Notes: a model not told the origin generated them from the sequence alone. Shown: positions 53,806 to 62,226, numbered from the stretch's first letter. The stretch is 64,000 bases of DNA from Paenibacillus faecis (GCF_008084145.1 NZ_VSDO01000004.1:572202-636201), one strand, 5' to 3'. Translations and numbers: made by a program.

Positions 53806-53842
53806 GGCCAAACGGACCGGGGAAACCGCGGTCAGTTTGGCC
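53806..53842. terminator. Bidirectional terminator between the HD-GYP and ThiZ-like genes
   Basis: GGCCAAACGGACCG (53806-53819) pairs with CGGTCAGTTTGGCC (53829-53842) with a small mismatch. The minus-strand ABC gene ends inside it. Confidence 0.75.
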
Positions 53843-54653
53843 TCTTACGTTGTTCTTCTCTCATTTGCATGCCGATCTCTTTCTTGAGCCTCAAAAAAGC
53901 GGAATCCTCCGTCAGTTCCTCCCGGCGGGGCCGCGGAAAAGGGACCTCGATCCGGTGAATCACCCGGGTCGGTCGGTTGGAGAGCAAATAAATCGTATCC
54001 GACATCATCAGCGCCTCCTCGATGCTGTGCGTGATCAAGATGACCGAGCGGCGCCGGGCCTCCCATAAATCCAGCAGCCAGTGCTGCATCTCCGTACGGG
54101 TCAGTTCGTCCAGCGAGCTGAAGGGCTCGTCCAGGCACATTACTTCCTGGGGGGCCAGCAGCCCGCGGAGAAAAGCGGCCCGCTGCTGCATGCCGCCCGA
54201 CAGCATGTGGGGATAGGCTTTCTCAAAGCCGCCGAGTCCCGCCTTGACCAGCCATTCCTTGGCTTCGGCGAGAGCTTCCTTGCCTGCGCCGCCCGAAATT
54301 TCCCGGGCCAGCAGCACGTTGTCGAGCGTAGTCCGCCAAGGGAAGAGGGCCGGCTTTTGCGGCACATAGCTGATTAGGCCCCGCTGCCCGGTGACTTCGG
54401 CTCCGCCCGCTATTACGCTTCCCGCATCGGGTTTCAACAGGCCGCCGATGACATGAAACAGCGTGCTTTTGCCGCAGCCCGACGGACCGATGATCGAAAC
54501 GAATTCCCCCTTGGCCACGGCGAGGGAGACGCCGTCAAGGACGGGGAGGGTATTCCGCCGCTCGCGAAAAGAGAGGCGAAGCTCCCTGACCTCAAGAGCC
54601 GGCGACTGGGCCGGCGGCGGTTGGGTGAGCGGGGATTGGACTATATGCATCAT
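53832..54653 (-). CDS. thiZ: ABC transporter ATP-binding protein, thiamine-precursor type (ThiZ-like)
   Basis: ATPase energising an HMP/thiamine-precursor importer, 273 residues of the SsuB/TauB/ThiZ class. Walker A GPSGCGKST, Q-loop YVPQKPALFPW, signature LSGGMQQRAA and Walker B VMCLDEPFSSLD are complete. ATG at 54653 follows AGAAGGAGGTG; an upstream in-frame ATG is rejected. Last gene of the riboswitch-controlled operon, 16 nt after the permease. Substrate assigned from the riboswitch and neighbours. Confidence 0.88.
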   Translation of the reverse strand: MMHIVQSPLTQPPPAQSPALEVRELRLSFRERRNTLPVLDGVSLAVAKGEFVSIIGPSGCGKSTLFHVIGGLLKPDAGSVIAGGAEVTGQRGLISYVPQKPALFPWRTTLDNVLLAREISGGAGKEALAEAKEWLVKAGLGGFEKAYPHMLSGGMQQRAAFLRGLLAPQEVMCLDEPFSSLDELTRTEMQHWLLDLWEARRRSVILITHSIEEALMMSDTIYLLSNRPTRVIHRIEVPFPRPRREELTEDSAFLRLKKEIGMQMREEQRKRPN

Positions 54654-54669
54654 TGCTTGGCACCTCCTT

Positions 54670-55440
54670 CTAGTTGTCGTCATTAGCCGGTTTATAGCGG
54701 ACCAGCCATTTTTCCAGCAGAGCGATAATGGCGAACATAGCCAGGCTGACGGCCACGATGATGGCGATGGCCACGAAAATCCGGTCGGTGCGGAAGGAAG
54801 CCTTCTGCAGCATCATATAGTAGCCTATGCCTTTCTCGGCGCCGACCCATTCGGCGATGACCGCGCCCATGACGCTGTAGGTGGCGGCTATTTTGACGCC
54901 GGACAGCATGGAAGGGATCGCATGGGGGATCTCCAGCTTGCGGAAAATCTCGCTCCGGCTAGCCCCCGTCATCCGCATATAGTCGAGCATCACGCGGTCG
55001 GTTCGGGTCAATCCGTCCATCGCCGCCACGGCGACCGGGAAGAAGCAGACCAGCGTAATGACGATAATTTTGGGCAGTATGCCGAAACCGAACCAGATCA
55101 TGAGCAACGGAGCCAGCGCGATGGTAGGCACATTCTGGCTGAGAATGATCAGAGGGTACAGCGATGATTTCAAAAACGGGACATAATGGAGCAAACAGGC
55201 CACAAGCAGGCCGAATCCCGTTCCGATCGCAAAACCGAGGATCATGAGTTCCAAGGTGGCCTGTGTATGCTCCCACAGTCCGGACGGGTTGGCGGCGGCT
55301 TCCCTGGCGATATCAGACGGGCTTGGGAGAATCCACTTTTCAATGTGAAACAGGGAGGTCGCCGTTTGCCACAGGAATAAAAACAGGATGACCGCCACTA
55401 AGGGCGGCCATGCATGGTTCCAGAGCCGGCGGAGCTTCAT
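54670..55440 (-). CDS. thiX: ABC transporter permease, thiamine-precursor type (ThiX-like)
   Basis: 256-residue permease of the SsuC/TauC/ThiX type with about six helices. The EAA-like loop is MRMTGASRSEIFRKLEIPHAIPSML (core GASRSEIFRKLEIP). Its ATG overlaps the stop of the thiamine-binding protein gene (ATGA, 4 nt). Works with the ThiZ-like ATPase and ThiY-like lipoprotein. Confidence 0.88.
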   Translation of the reverse strand: MKLRRLWNHAWPPLVAVILFLFLWQTATSLFHIEKWILPSPSDIAREAAANPSGLWEHTQATLELMILGFAIGTGFGLLVACLLHYVPFLKSSLYPLIILSQNVPTIALAPLLMIWFGFGILPKIIVITLVCFFPVAVAAMDGLTRTDRVMLDYMRMTGASRSEIFRKLEIPHAIPSMLSGVKIAATYSVMGAVIAEWVGAEKGIGYYMMLQKASFRTDRIFVAIAIIVAVSLAMFAIIALLEKWLVRYKPANDDN

Positions 55441-55730
55441 GGACGGTATTTCTCGGTCAGCTTGTCCATGCTGACGCCTTTCGGATTGAAAGAGATTTTA
55501 ATCTGGGAAATAACGCCCGTACTCCCGAAATCGACAACGGCTTCATTCATTTGTTTCACGATAGAGAGCAGTTCGTCCAAATCGCCTTCCATGGTCGTTT
55601 CGAGCGGGTTGACCTGATATTTGACGCCGGAGGCCTGAATGACTTCGATGGCGCGGTCCACGTACGGAATGACATCTTCTCCGTTCGGGGTTTTGGGAAT
55701 GATTTGAATGCTGAGCAGTGCGTTTGGCAT
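55437..55730 (-). CDS. Thiamine-binding protein of the MTH1187/YkoF type
   Basis: 97-residue ferredoxin-like protein of the MTH1187 family (DUF77), whose members bind thiamine or its HMP part. Readable core: NALLSIQIIPKTPNGEDVIPYVDRA and YQVNPLETTMEGDLDELL, ending NPKGVSMDKLTEKYRP. It lies between the ThiY and ThiX genes and overlaps the latter, so it is part of the transport operon; it probably buffers or hands over the imported pyrimidine in the cytoplasm (inference). Confidence 0.87.
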   Translation of the reverse strand: MPNALLSIQIIPKTPNGEDVIPYVDRAIEVIQASGVKYQVNPLETTMEGDLDELLSIVKQMNEAVVDFGSTGVISQIKISFNPKGVSMDKLTEKYRP

Positions 55731-55782
55731 ACGGTTTCATCCTCTCCATGATCCAAATTGGTGGTTATGGGTTTCTTACTGA

Positions 55783-56811
55783 TTATGATTCCGGCAAAAA
55801 TTCGTTCGTAAACGCTTTGTCCGTGTCGAGCGGTTTTTCCAGCAATCCGCGTTCATGCATCCAGTCGGAGTAATTCTGCCAAACCTCACGCTTTTGTTCC
55901 CCCCAGCGGGCGGCATCCTCCTGGTACTTCGGGCTCAACCATTTTTGGCTGGCCACAACGAGATCTTTGTCCAGGTCAGGAACGGCTTTCAGCAGCATTT
56001 CCGCGGATTCCTCCGGATGCTCGATCGCATAGCGGTAACCTTTGGAGGTGGCGCGCATGAAGGCTTTGACCAGCTCGGGATCGTCCGCGATCGTCTTCTC
56101 GTTCGTCACGATGACCGGGGTGTAGTAATCCAGTTGTTTCGAATAGTCCTTCACATACTGCATATCCAGCGGTTCGCCGCGCAGTTCGGCTTCAATGCCG
56201 GTCCAGGCGTAGAAGATCCAGGCGAAATCGATGTCCCGTTTGACCGCGGTAAAATAATCGGCCTCTCCGATATTGACGAATTTAACTTTGCCGACGTCGG
56301 CCCCGCTTTGGTCCATAATCGATTTCATGACGGCTTCCTCGACCGGGGAGCCCCAGCCGCCGTAGGTTTTGCCTTCAAAGTCCTTCGGGGTCTTGATCCC
56401 CTTGTCGGCAGGCGCGGCAAAGCCCGAGGTGTTATGCTGGATGACCGCGGCGATGGAGACCAGCGGAACGCCCTGAATGCGCCCTTGAGTGACGTTCTCC
56501 TGCACGCTCACCCCGAAAGGCACCTCCCCCGACGCGACCATGGCGTCAGCGCCTCCGGCCCCTGGCAGAACGATATCCACGTTCAGCCCTTCTTCTTCGT
56601 AGTAGCCTTGTTCTTTGGCTACGTAAAGGCCTGTATGGTTGGTGTTCGGGCTCCAATCGAGCACGATTTTGACATCGCGCGGCTTTTCGGCCGTTTTCGC
56701 GCCGGATGCGGCTGAGCCGGTCTCCGCGGTTTTGCCGGCGTTCTGCCCGCAAGCCGTTAAAGTGAGCAGCAGGGCGCACAAGGCGAGCAGCGGCCAGGTT
56801 TTTTGCTTCAC
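55783..56811 (-). CDS. thiY: HMP/thiamine-precursor binding lipoprotein (ThiY-like)
   Basis: 342-residue NMT1/THI5-like binding lipoprotein capturing thiamine pyrimidine precursors. Lipobox LTAC near residue 21; the mature domain starts VKIVLDWSPNTNHTGLYVAKEQGYY, the signature of the family. GTG at 56811 has GGAGAG upstream and sits right after the riboswitch-terminator region; a longer in-frame start would run back into the riboswitch and is rejected. First gene of the operon. Confidence 0.92.
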   Translation of the reverse strand: MKQKTWPLLALCALLLTLTACGQNAGKTAETGSAASGAKTAEKPRDVKIVLDWSPNTNHTGLYVAKEQGYYEEEGLNVDIVLPGAGGADAMVASGEVPFGVSVQENVTQGRIQGVPLVSIAAVIQHNTSGFAAPADKGIKTPKDFEGKTYGGWGSPVEEAVMKSIMDQSGADVGKVKFVNIGEADYFTAVKRDIDFAWIFYAWTGIEAELRGEPLDMQYVKDYSKQLDYYTPVIVTNEKTIADDPELVKAFMRATSKGYRYAIEHPEESAEMLLKAVPDLDKDLVVASQKWLSPKYQEDAARWGEQKREVWQNYSDWMHERGLLEKPLDTDKAFTNEFLPES

Positions 56812-56918
56812 AGAAATTCTCTCCTTTGATATGGAATATGAATTTCCGCAGTCACGTTCATGTGAAGTTCCGAATAATCTGATATGGTGGCGTCCCCGTT
56901 CTTCTCCTGTCGGCACAA

Positions 56919-56943
56919 AAAAAGCGCCCCGGATCGGGACGCG
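56919..56943 (-). terminator. Riboswitch expression-platform terminator
   Basis: Minus strand: GCGTCCCG, loop ATC, CGGGGCGC, then TTTTTTT. Located between the TPP aptamer and the ThiY-like start, as expected for transcriptional control by TPP. Confidence 0.88.
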
Positions 56944-56974
56944 TAGGTTCATGGAAAATGACAATAAGCCCATG

Positions 56975-57072
56975 CTAAAGCTTTCTTCCTACGCTGGCAT
57001 TACCCAGATCAGGTTTAAGGGTCAGTATCTTGCGGGATACAATCTCAGCCGGCCTTTTCCAGCTCCCCTGAA
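56975..57072 (-). ncRNA. TPP riboswitch (THI element)
   Basis: Conserved aptamer parts on the minus strand: GGGGAGCTGG at the 5' end, GGCTGAGATTG, ACCCTTAAACCTGATC and GGGTAATGCCAGCGTAGG. All core THI-box segments are present in order. When TPP is bound, the terminator at 56919-56943 forms and the transporter operon is shut off. Confidence 0.97.
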
Positions 57073-57152
57073 CTATAAACTGCGGATTACAATAGTCATT
57101 ATAGACGCGGCCCCGGTTTATGTCCAGTTTTGGTAAAGGCTTTCTTTGGGAT

Positions 57153-57181
57153 TTGCATTTTGGTTCGGAGGGGAGTATAAT
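57153..57181 (+). promoter_or_regulatory. Sigma-A promoter for the cold-shock gene
   Basis: TTGCAT (57153-57158), 17-bp spacer, TATAAT (57176-57181). Transcription would start near 57188 and give a leader of about 130 nt, typical of cold-shock mRNAs. It overlaps the start of a small possible ORF, so both cannot be served by this promoter. Confidence 0.7.
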
Positions 57182-57278
57182 GAGATCAACTGAAGAATTA
57201 AGAAGTGATATTCACGTATTGAAAAGAGTGTCAATTTCTAAAATGAACTTTTTTCAATGTGTGAATTTTTTTATGTAA
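57180..57278 (+). CDS. Possible 32-residue leader ORF
   Basis: ATG at 57180 with GGAGG 8 nt upstream, reading MRSTEELRSDIHVLK and onward to a hydrophobic end NFFQCVNFFM. No family known. If the TATAAT at 57176 is the real -10, this ORF is not translated from that transcript, so I list it as uncertain. Confidence 0.25.
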   Translation: MRSTEELRSDIHVLKRVSISKMNFFQCVNFFM

Positions 57279-57318
57279 AAAAGGAGCATGTTAATCTTTA
57301 AACAGGAGGTAATTCACT

Positions 57319-57519
57319 ATGGAAACTGGAACAGTAAAATGGTTCAACGCAGAAAAAGGCTTCGGCTTTATCGAAGTTGAAGGCGGAAACGATGTTTTCG
57401 TTCATTTCAGCGCGATCACAGGCGAAGGCTTCAAAACGCTTGACGAAGGCCAACGTGTACAATTTAACGTTGTTCAAGGCAACCGCGGACCGCAAGCCGA
57501 GAACGTCGTAAAACTGTAA
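57319..57519 (+). CDS. Cold shock protein (CspB/CspD-like)
   Basis: 66-residue single-stranded nucleic-acid-binding OB-fold protein acting as RNA chaperone. RNP1 is KGFGFIEV and RNP2 is VFVHFS; the N terminus METGTVKWFNAEKGFGF is diagnostic. AGGAGGTAATTCACT precedes the ATG. The leader is long with T-rich and A-rich tracts (57247-57285), consistent with cold-responsive folding. Its own terminator follows. Confidence 0.97.
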   Translation: METGTVKWFNAEKGFGFIEVEGGNDVFVHFSAITGEGFKTLDEGQRVQFNVVQGNRGPQAENVVKL

Positions 57520-57531
57520 TGCAGGCATGGG

Positions 57532-57567
57532 CTGCTCTTAACGCGTGCGTTAAGAGCAGTTTTTATT
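57532..57567 (+). terminator. Terminator after the cold shock gene
   Basis: CTGCTCTTAACGC (57532-57544) pairs perfectly with GCGTTAAGAGCAG (57547-57559); TTTTTATTTTT follows. The loop is only 2 nt as drawn, so the top pairs are likely open. Confidence 0.9.
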
Positions 57568-57638
57568 TTTACCCAAACGGCATATAGTTTAAAGGTTGGG
57601 GATCTCGCCAAAGCCAAACTATAATCTAGGAGGTAACC

Positions 57639-57848
57639 ATGAACTACCGTAAAAAAACGATTGAAGAAATTCCTGAGGAGAACACGCCGGTATGGTCTTG
57701 CATGAGTGAGGATTGCAACGGATGGATGAGGGATAACTTTGCGTTTAATTATGTTCCGGTATGTCCGTTGTGCTCCTCGGAAATGGCGAAAGGGATGAAG
57801 ATGCTCCCGCAGCTGGTTAACACCAATGCCGTCAAAGTGGACCGGTAA
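57639..57848 (+). CDS. Cold-inducible YdjO-family zinc-ribbon-like protein
   Basis: 69-residue protein of the cold-inducible YdjO family. Four Cys (21, 26, 42, 45) in WSCMSEDCNGWM and VCPLCSSEM form a likely zinc ribbon. AGGAGGTAACC precedes the ATG. It sits next to a cold shock gene but has its own start region and terminator. Molecular role unknown. Confidence 0.9.
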   Translation: MNYRKKTIEEIPEENTPVWSCMSEDCNGWMRDNFAFNYVPVCPLCSSEMAKGMKMLPQLVNTNAVKVDR

Positions 57849-57879
57849 TTACGCTCCAACCTGATATAGCATGCGATCT

Positions 57880-57920
57880 AAAAGCCGCCTCCCGTGTAAA
57901 TTCGGGGGGCGGCTTTTATG
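57880..57920 (+). terminator. Terminator after the YdjO-family gene
   Basis: AAAAGCCGCC (57880-57889) pairs with GGCGGCTTTT (57908-57917), extended by CCC/GGG. Confidence 0.88.
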
Positions 57921-58000
57921 TTTTGGGGCGCGGGAGCTGGACGCAGCCTTGACCGGGGCGGCCAGCCTCCCTTTGGAGGCCGGGCAGGTGGATCAGGAAG

Positions 58001-58320
58001 GGCCTGTTTGGCCCGGCCGAAAAATTCTAACGGAAGCCATAGCGGCTATTTCGTCCTTTTAGGGCGCTTTCAGATTTTAACGGACGCAGTAGCCGCTATT
58101 TCGGAGAAACCGAGTCATTTCGGTGGGAAGTGGGGCAAATAGGCGCTATTATTTCCGTTAGAATTCCGAAAGTGCGGATTATTGCGAAATAGCGCCTATT
58201 ATGTCCGTTAGATACCGTGACCGTTAGCGCCGCCGAGTGACGTACACGTTCATGCTTCGTCCGGCCCTAGGCCAAGAACCGGGAGGGTCGGGGAAGATCC
58301 GGAAAGGGTCCAGTCGGGCA
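58001..58320. repeat. AATAGCGG-type cassette, unit 1
   Basis: About 320 bp repeated at 58483-58800. Inside are four palindromic modules: two plus-oriented (TAACGGAAGCCATAGCGGC, TAACGGACGCAGTAGCCGC) and two inverted (AATAGGCGCTATTATTTCC, AATAGCGCCTATTATGTCC), each ending or starting with the TAACGGA/TCCGTTA tag. The outer arms are therefore imperfect terminal inverted repeats, as in a MITE. No gene. Confidence 0.85.
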
Positions 58321-58475
58321 GGTGAATCAGGTCAGGCAGGTGAATAAGGCCGGGCAGGTGAGTGAGGCTGGGCAGGTGAATAAGCGGGCAGGTGAATAAG
58401 GTCAGGCAGGTGAGTGAGGCCGGACAGGTGAATAGGCAGGGCAGGTGAATTAGCCAGGCAGGTGAATAAGACCGG
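58315..58475 (+). repeat. Minisatellite array 1
   Basis: Short tandem monomers of 16-18 bp such as GGCAGGTGAATAAGG, GGCAGGTGAGTGAGGC and CGGACAGGTGAATAGG, filling the space between the two cassette units. Confidence 0.85.
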
Positions 58476-58482
58476 ACCCTCT

Positions 58483-58800
58483 TGGGCCCGGCCGAAAAAA
58501 TCTAACGGAAGCCATAGCGGCTATTTCGTCCAAATGGGCCGTTTTCAGATTCTAACGGACGCAGTAGCCGCTATTTCGGAAAAAGTGAGTCATTTCGATG
58601 GGAAGTGGGGCAAATAGGCGCTATTATTTCCGTTAGAATTCCGAAAGTGCGGATTATTGCGAAATAGCGCCTATTATGTCCGTTAGAGACTGTGACAGTT
58701 AGCGCCGCCGAGTGACGTGCGTTCATGCTTGCGGTCGGCCCAAGGCCAAGAACCGGGAGGGTCCGGGAAGATCCGAAAAGGGTTCGGTCGGGTAGGTGAA
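58483..58800. repeat. AATAGCGG-type cassette, unit 2
   Basis: Second copy of the 58001-58320 cassette, same order and mostly identical, with small differences (for example a shorter GTGACAGTTAGCGCC part). The flank CCGGGAGGGTC and GGAAGATCCG is also duplicated, so cassette plus array were copied as one unit of about 480 bp. Confidence 0.85.
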
Positions 58801-59115
58801 TTAGGCCAGGCAGGTGAGTGAGGCCGGACAGGTGAATAAGCGGGCAGGTGAATAAGGTCAGGCAGGTGAGTTAGGCCGGACAGGTGAATAATCGGGCAGG
58901 TGAATTAGGCCAGGCAGGTGAGTGAGGCCGGACAGGTGAATAAGCGGGCAGGTGAATAAGGTCAGGCAGGTGAGTGAGGCCGGACAGGTGAATAATCGGG
59001 CAGGTGAATAAGGTCAGGCAGGTGAGTGAGGCCGGACAGGTGAATAAGCGGGCAGGTGAATAAGGCCAGGCAGGTGAATAAGGCCGGACAGGTGAATCAG
59101 GCCGGGCAGGTGACC
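58790..59115 (+). repeat. Minisatellite array 2
   Basis: Longer array of the same monomers, with a higher-order period of about 52 bp made of three monomers (GCAGGTGAATAAGGTCA, GGCAGGTGAGTGAGGCC, GGACAGGTGAATAAGCG). Ends about 55 bp before the response regulator stop. Confidence 0.88.
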
Positions 59116-59170
59116 TGCGTTCATGCTTCGCGGCCGGCCGGGGAAGCGCGCGCCCGCCCAATCCAGCACG

Positions 59171-59830
59171 CTAAGCCCCGCTTCGCCCCTTCCAGTACAG
59201 GATCGCGAGTTGCGTGCGATCCCGGACTTCGAGCTTGCCGAGAATGTCGGTCACATAATTTTTGACCGTTCCCTCGCTCAAAAACAGCTGGGCGGCGATC
59301 TCCCTGTTGGACAAACCGTCGGCGATCAGGCGGAGCACATTGTGCTCGGTCGCCGTCAAGCCGGCGCGTTGGAGCCAGTCGTCGGCGGGAGGGGCGGGAG
59401 CGGGGCGCAGCAGACCGGTCAGCTTCCGCGCGATATCCGGGTGAATCAACATGTTCCCGCCGTGAACGGTTTTGATGCCCTGAATGATCCGGTCGGGCGG
59501 AATGTTTTTGAGCAGATAGCCGCTCGCCCCGTTGCGAAGCGCCTCCAGGATGAATTCATCGTCGTCGAAGGTCGTCAGCATGAGCACCGCGACGTCCGGA
59601 AAGAGCGACTTGATTCTTTTTGTTCCTTCTACTCCATTGCATTCCGGCATGCGGATATCCATAAGGACTACATCCGGCACCGTTCCGCCGGTCTGTAACC
59701 GCTCGGCGGCTTCGGCTCCGTTCCCCGCCGAACCGATCACTTCGATGTCCGGATCCATGCCGATGAGCAGGGTTAAGCTCTCCCGGATAAAAGGATCGTC
59801 ATCCACAATAAATAAAGTTAAATTTGGCAT
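59171..59830 (-). CDS. NarL/LuxR-type response regulator (LnrK-like)
   Basis: 219-residue regulator: receiver domain with D10-D12 and phosphoacceptor D58 (VVLMDIRMPECNG), and a C-terminal LuxR helix-turn-helix (LTATEHNVLRLIADGLSNREIAAQLF, LSEGTVKNYV). ATG at 59830 follows GGGGAGGA. It is 89 nt downstream of its kinase. Together with the divergent ABC genes this copies the Bacillus LnrJK-LnrLMN layout (linearmycin resistance). Its DNA site is probably the GGTGAC/GTCACC palindrome at 61181. Confidence 0.9.
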   Translation of the reverse strand: MPNLTLFIVDDDPFIRESLTLLIGMDPDIEVIGSAGNGAEAAERLQTGGTVPDVVLMDIRMPECNGVEGTKRIKSLFPDVAVLMLTTFDDDEFILEALRNGASGYLLKNIPPDRIIQGIKTVHGGNMLIHPDIARKLTGLLRPAPAPPADDWLQRAGLTATEHNVLRLIADGLSNREIAAQLFLSEGTVKNYVTDILGKLEVRDRTQLAILYWKGRSGA

Positions 59831-59919
59831 ATCGGGTCCTCCCCTATCGATGTCTTTTCTCTGATGATCCTGATCTATGTACCTTACCTGTATTCAACTC
59901 TGTTATCCTACTCCGGAAC

Positions 59920-61077
59920 TTAAATGATCTCCGAGCGCTGCGTCACCGGTAGTTTTGTAATTACGGTAAACATCGGTTCAAGCACGACATCCAGGCTTCC
60001 GCCGGCCAAGGCGCAGCGCTCTTTCATCCCCTGCATGCCCATGCCGCCGGTTTGCGATGGTGGCACCTGGCCGGGAAGGGCGCCGTCGTTGCTTACGGCC
60101 ATGGTGATTTCCCGGGTATCGTAGGCGATCACAATGTCGACCGTTTCGGGCCGGCCGTGTTTCAGCGCATTGGTGATGGCCTCCCGGGCATTTTTGTACA
60201 GAATCAGTTCCTGGCTCGGATACAGGGAACAGGGATCGCCTTCAAGCGTCAGCCGGGTGCGGACCCCGGTCTCCCTGCCGACCTCCTCCAGCATTTGTCG
60301 CAAAGAAAGGAGGCCTGCCGCTTCGCCGGCCGGTCTGATCCGACGAACGGCCGCCCGCATTTCATCGAGTCCGGAGGACAGCTGGTCACGGATTTGCAGC
60401 AGCAGGCCCATGCCTTTGTCCGGATCGCCGGGAATGACCTGCAGGGCGGCTTCCATCATCATTTTGGCCCGGATCAGACGGTGGCCGACCTCGTCATGCA
60501 GCTCCCGGGAAATCCGGTTGCGTTCCTCGGCCTGTGCGGCGCCTTCGACCTGTTTGGTGAAGACCAGCAGGCGGTTTCTCGCTTCGTCCAGTTCATAGTG
60601 TTTTTTACGCAAGGCATCGAATTGATGATCCGCATGCATTCTGGTCAAGGCGGACTCCCGCAGGAGGGACAGAAGGACGGCGAAGGCAAGCATCATCAAA
60701 TTGCCCGTGACGATCCATTCCAAGGGTTGGTCCCGCACGGCGTAGTTGAAGGCCAGCAGGTGAAAGCCGGCCAGCGTAAATCGCAGCCCTGGACGCGGGA
60801 GTTGGAAGTACAGCAGCACCGGACTCGCGGCGACAATGTTGATCATACCGCCATAGACATGGGCGAGCCATGACGCGTACAAGATTAATACGGCGGAGAA
60901 CCCCGTCAGCGGTGCTTCCCTGGAGACGAACCGGGATGCCGCAAAAAGGTTAAGCAAGATCAGAACCTGCAACAGGTACCTACCGTAGCCCTCCTTATCG
61001 GGCAGTACATAAATATGAAAGAAGCATGGAATCAAGGTAAAGCCGAGGATGAAGATGAACAGGGTTTTTTTGGGCAT
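59920..61077 (-). CDS. NarL-system sensor histidine kinase (HPK7, LnrJ-like)
   Basis: 385-residue membrane kinase: about six helices in the first 155 residues, a coiled linker, then the HisKA_3 domain with SRELHDEVGHRLIRAK carrying the phosphorylated His, and an ATPase domain (NAREAITNALKHG, GGMGMQGMKERC). No large external domain, so it probably senses within the membrane, as LnrJ-type kinases do. ATG preceded by AAGGACTGG. Gene order kinase then regulator. Confidence 0.9.
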   Translation of the reverse strand: MPKKTLFIFILGFTLIPCFFHIYVLPDKEGYGRYLLQVLILLNLFAASRFVSREAPLTGFSAVLILYASWLAHVYGGMINIVAASPVLLYFQLPRPGLRFTLAGFHLLAFNYAVRDQPLEWIVTGNLMMLAFAVLLSLLRESALTRMHADHQFDALRKKHYELDEARNRLLVFTKQVEGAAQAEERNRISRELHDEVGHRLIRAKMMMEAALQVIPGDPDKGMGLLLQIRDQLSSGLDEMRAAVRRIRPAGEAAGLLSLRQMLEEVGRETGVRTRLTLEGDPCSLYPSQELILYKNAREAITNALKHGRPETVDIVIAYDTREITMAVSNDGALPGQVPPSQTGGMGMQGMKERCALAGGSLDVVLEPMFTVITKLPVTQRSEII

Positions 61078-61180
61078 ATCATTCCAGTCCTTATATTCGG
61101 GATTCCTTCGGATTTCGCTGGCTCAATTATAGCACGAACCTGCTTGGGGGATAGGCGGGCCGGCGCGAATTTGGATAGGA

Positions 61181-61196
61181 GGTGACTTTTGTCACC
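61181..61196. promoter_or_regulatory. Palindromic operator between kinase and ABC operon
   Basis: GGTGAC-TTTT-GTCACC, perfect inverted repeat, located about 60 bp upstream of a TACAAT (61242-61247) that faces the ABC genes. A NarL-type response regulator dimer is the likely binder. Confidence 0.65.
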
Positions 61197-61290
61197 CTCA
61201 GGTCATGACGATCCGTACCTTCACCGGGAAGACGGGGCTGATACAATTAAAGTCAAGAAAAGGCAACGACACAGGAAGGTAGGGAGACGC

Positions 61291-62226
61291 ATGGCATTGG
61301 TTGAAGTGAAGGACGCGATAAAGCGTTATGGAGATAAGGTGTCTGTTGATCACCTAAGCTTAACGATTGAAGAGGGGGAAATTTTCGGGCTTCTCGGTCC
61401 CAACGGCGCGGGAAAAAGCACGACGATCAATATGATGGTCGGTTTGCTGCGGATGGAACAGGGAGATATCCGTATCGACGGCCTTTCGGTCAAGGAAAGA
61501 CCGCTTGAGGTCAAACGGAGAATCGGGCTGGTGCCGCAGGATCTGGCGCTTTACGAGTCGATGCCCGCCGCCGACAATGTGGCTTTCTTCGGCAGATTGT
61601 ACGGGCTGCGCGGGCGGGAATTAAAAGCGCGGGTAGCGGAGGCGCTGGCCTTCGTCGGTCTGGAGGACCGGGCCAAGGAACTGCCGAAGACTTTTTCCGG
61701 CGGTATGAAGCGGCGGCTAAACATCGCATGCGCGATTATGCATCACCCCAAACTGATTATCATGGATGAGCCGACGGTAGGGATCGACCCGCAGTCGCGT
61801 AATCATATTTTGGAATCGGTCAGAGAGTTGAACCGGATGGGCTCCACCGTCATTTACACGAGTCATTACATGGAGGAAGTCTCGGCGATATGCGACCGGG
61901 TAGCCATTGTGGATCAGGGGCATGTCATTGCTTGCGGAACGCAGGAGGAGCTGCGTGAACGGGTTTCCGGCGAGGAGAAGATCAAGATGAGAGCGACGGG
62001 AATCCGGGAAGAGGTTCTCGCGGAGCTGCGGATGCATCCCAGAATCACACGAGTGCTTCATCAGGAGCAGGAACTTGAGCTGTATACCCCTTCTTCGCAG
62101 AACGATCTCCAGGATATTTTGTACATCTGTGCCAAGCATGACGCCGTCATCCATTCCGTGGTTTGCGAACAACCGACGCTGGAGACGCTGTTCCTGAACC
62201 TGACCGGGCGCAAGCTGCGGGACTAG
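61291..62226 (+). CDS. ABC exporter ATP-binding protein (LnrL-like)
   Basis: 311-residue ATPase of the drug-export (CcmA/LnrL) type. Walker A GPNGAGKST, signature FSGGMKRRLNIA, Walker B LIIMDEPTVGID and the switch His in YTSHYMEE are intact; a C-terminal regulatory domain follows. ATG at 61291 follows GGAAGGTAGGGAG; the longer frame runs through the operator region and is rejected. Length equals LnrL. First of three export genes. Confidence 0.9.
   Translation: MALVEVKDAIKRYGDKVSVDHLSLTIEEGEIFGLLGPNGAGKSTTINMMVGLLRMEQGDIRIDGLSVKERPLEVKRRIGLVPQDLALYESMPAADNVAFFGRLYGLRGRELKARVAEALAFVGLEDRAKELPKTFSGGMKRRLNIACAIMHHPKLIIMDEPTVGIDPQSRNHILESVRELNRMGSTVIYTSHYMEEVSAICDRVAIVDQGHVIACGTQEELRERVSGEEKIKMRATGIREEVLAELRMHPRITRVLHQEQELELYTPSSQNDLQDILYICAKHDAVIHSVVCEQPTLETLFLNLTGRKLRD

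Noticed and set aside
58315..59115. Possible CRISPR array in the direct repeats
   Set aside because: Units are 16-18 bp and contiguous with no unique spacers; no cas genes. It is a minisatellite.
58871..59161. Pro/Thr-rich protein on the minus strand over minisatellite array 2
   Set aside because: Repeat-driven open frame ending in the array, no ribosome site.
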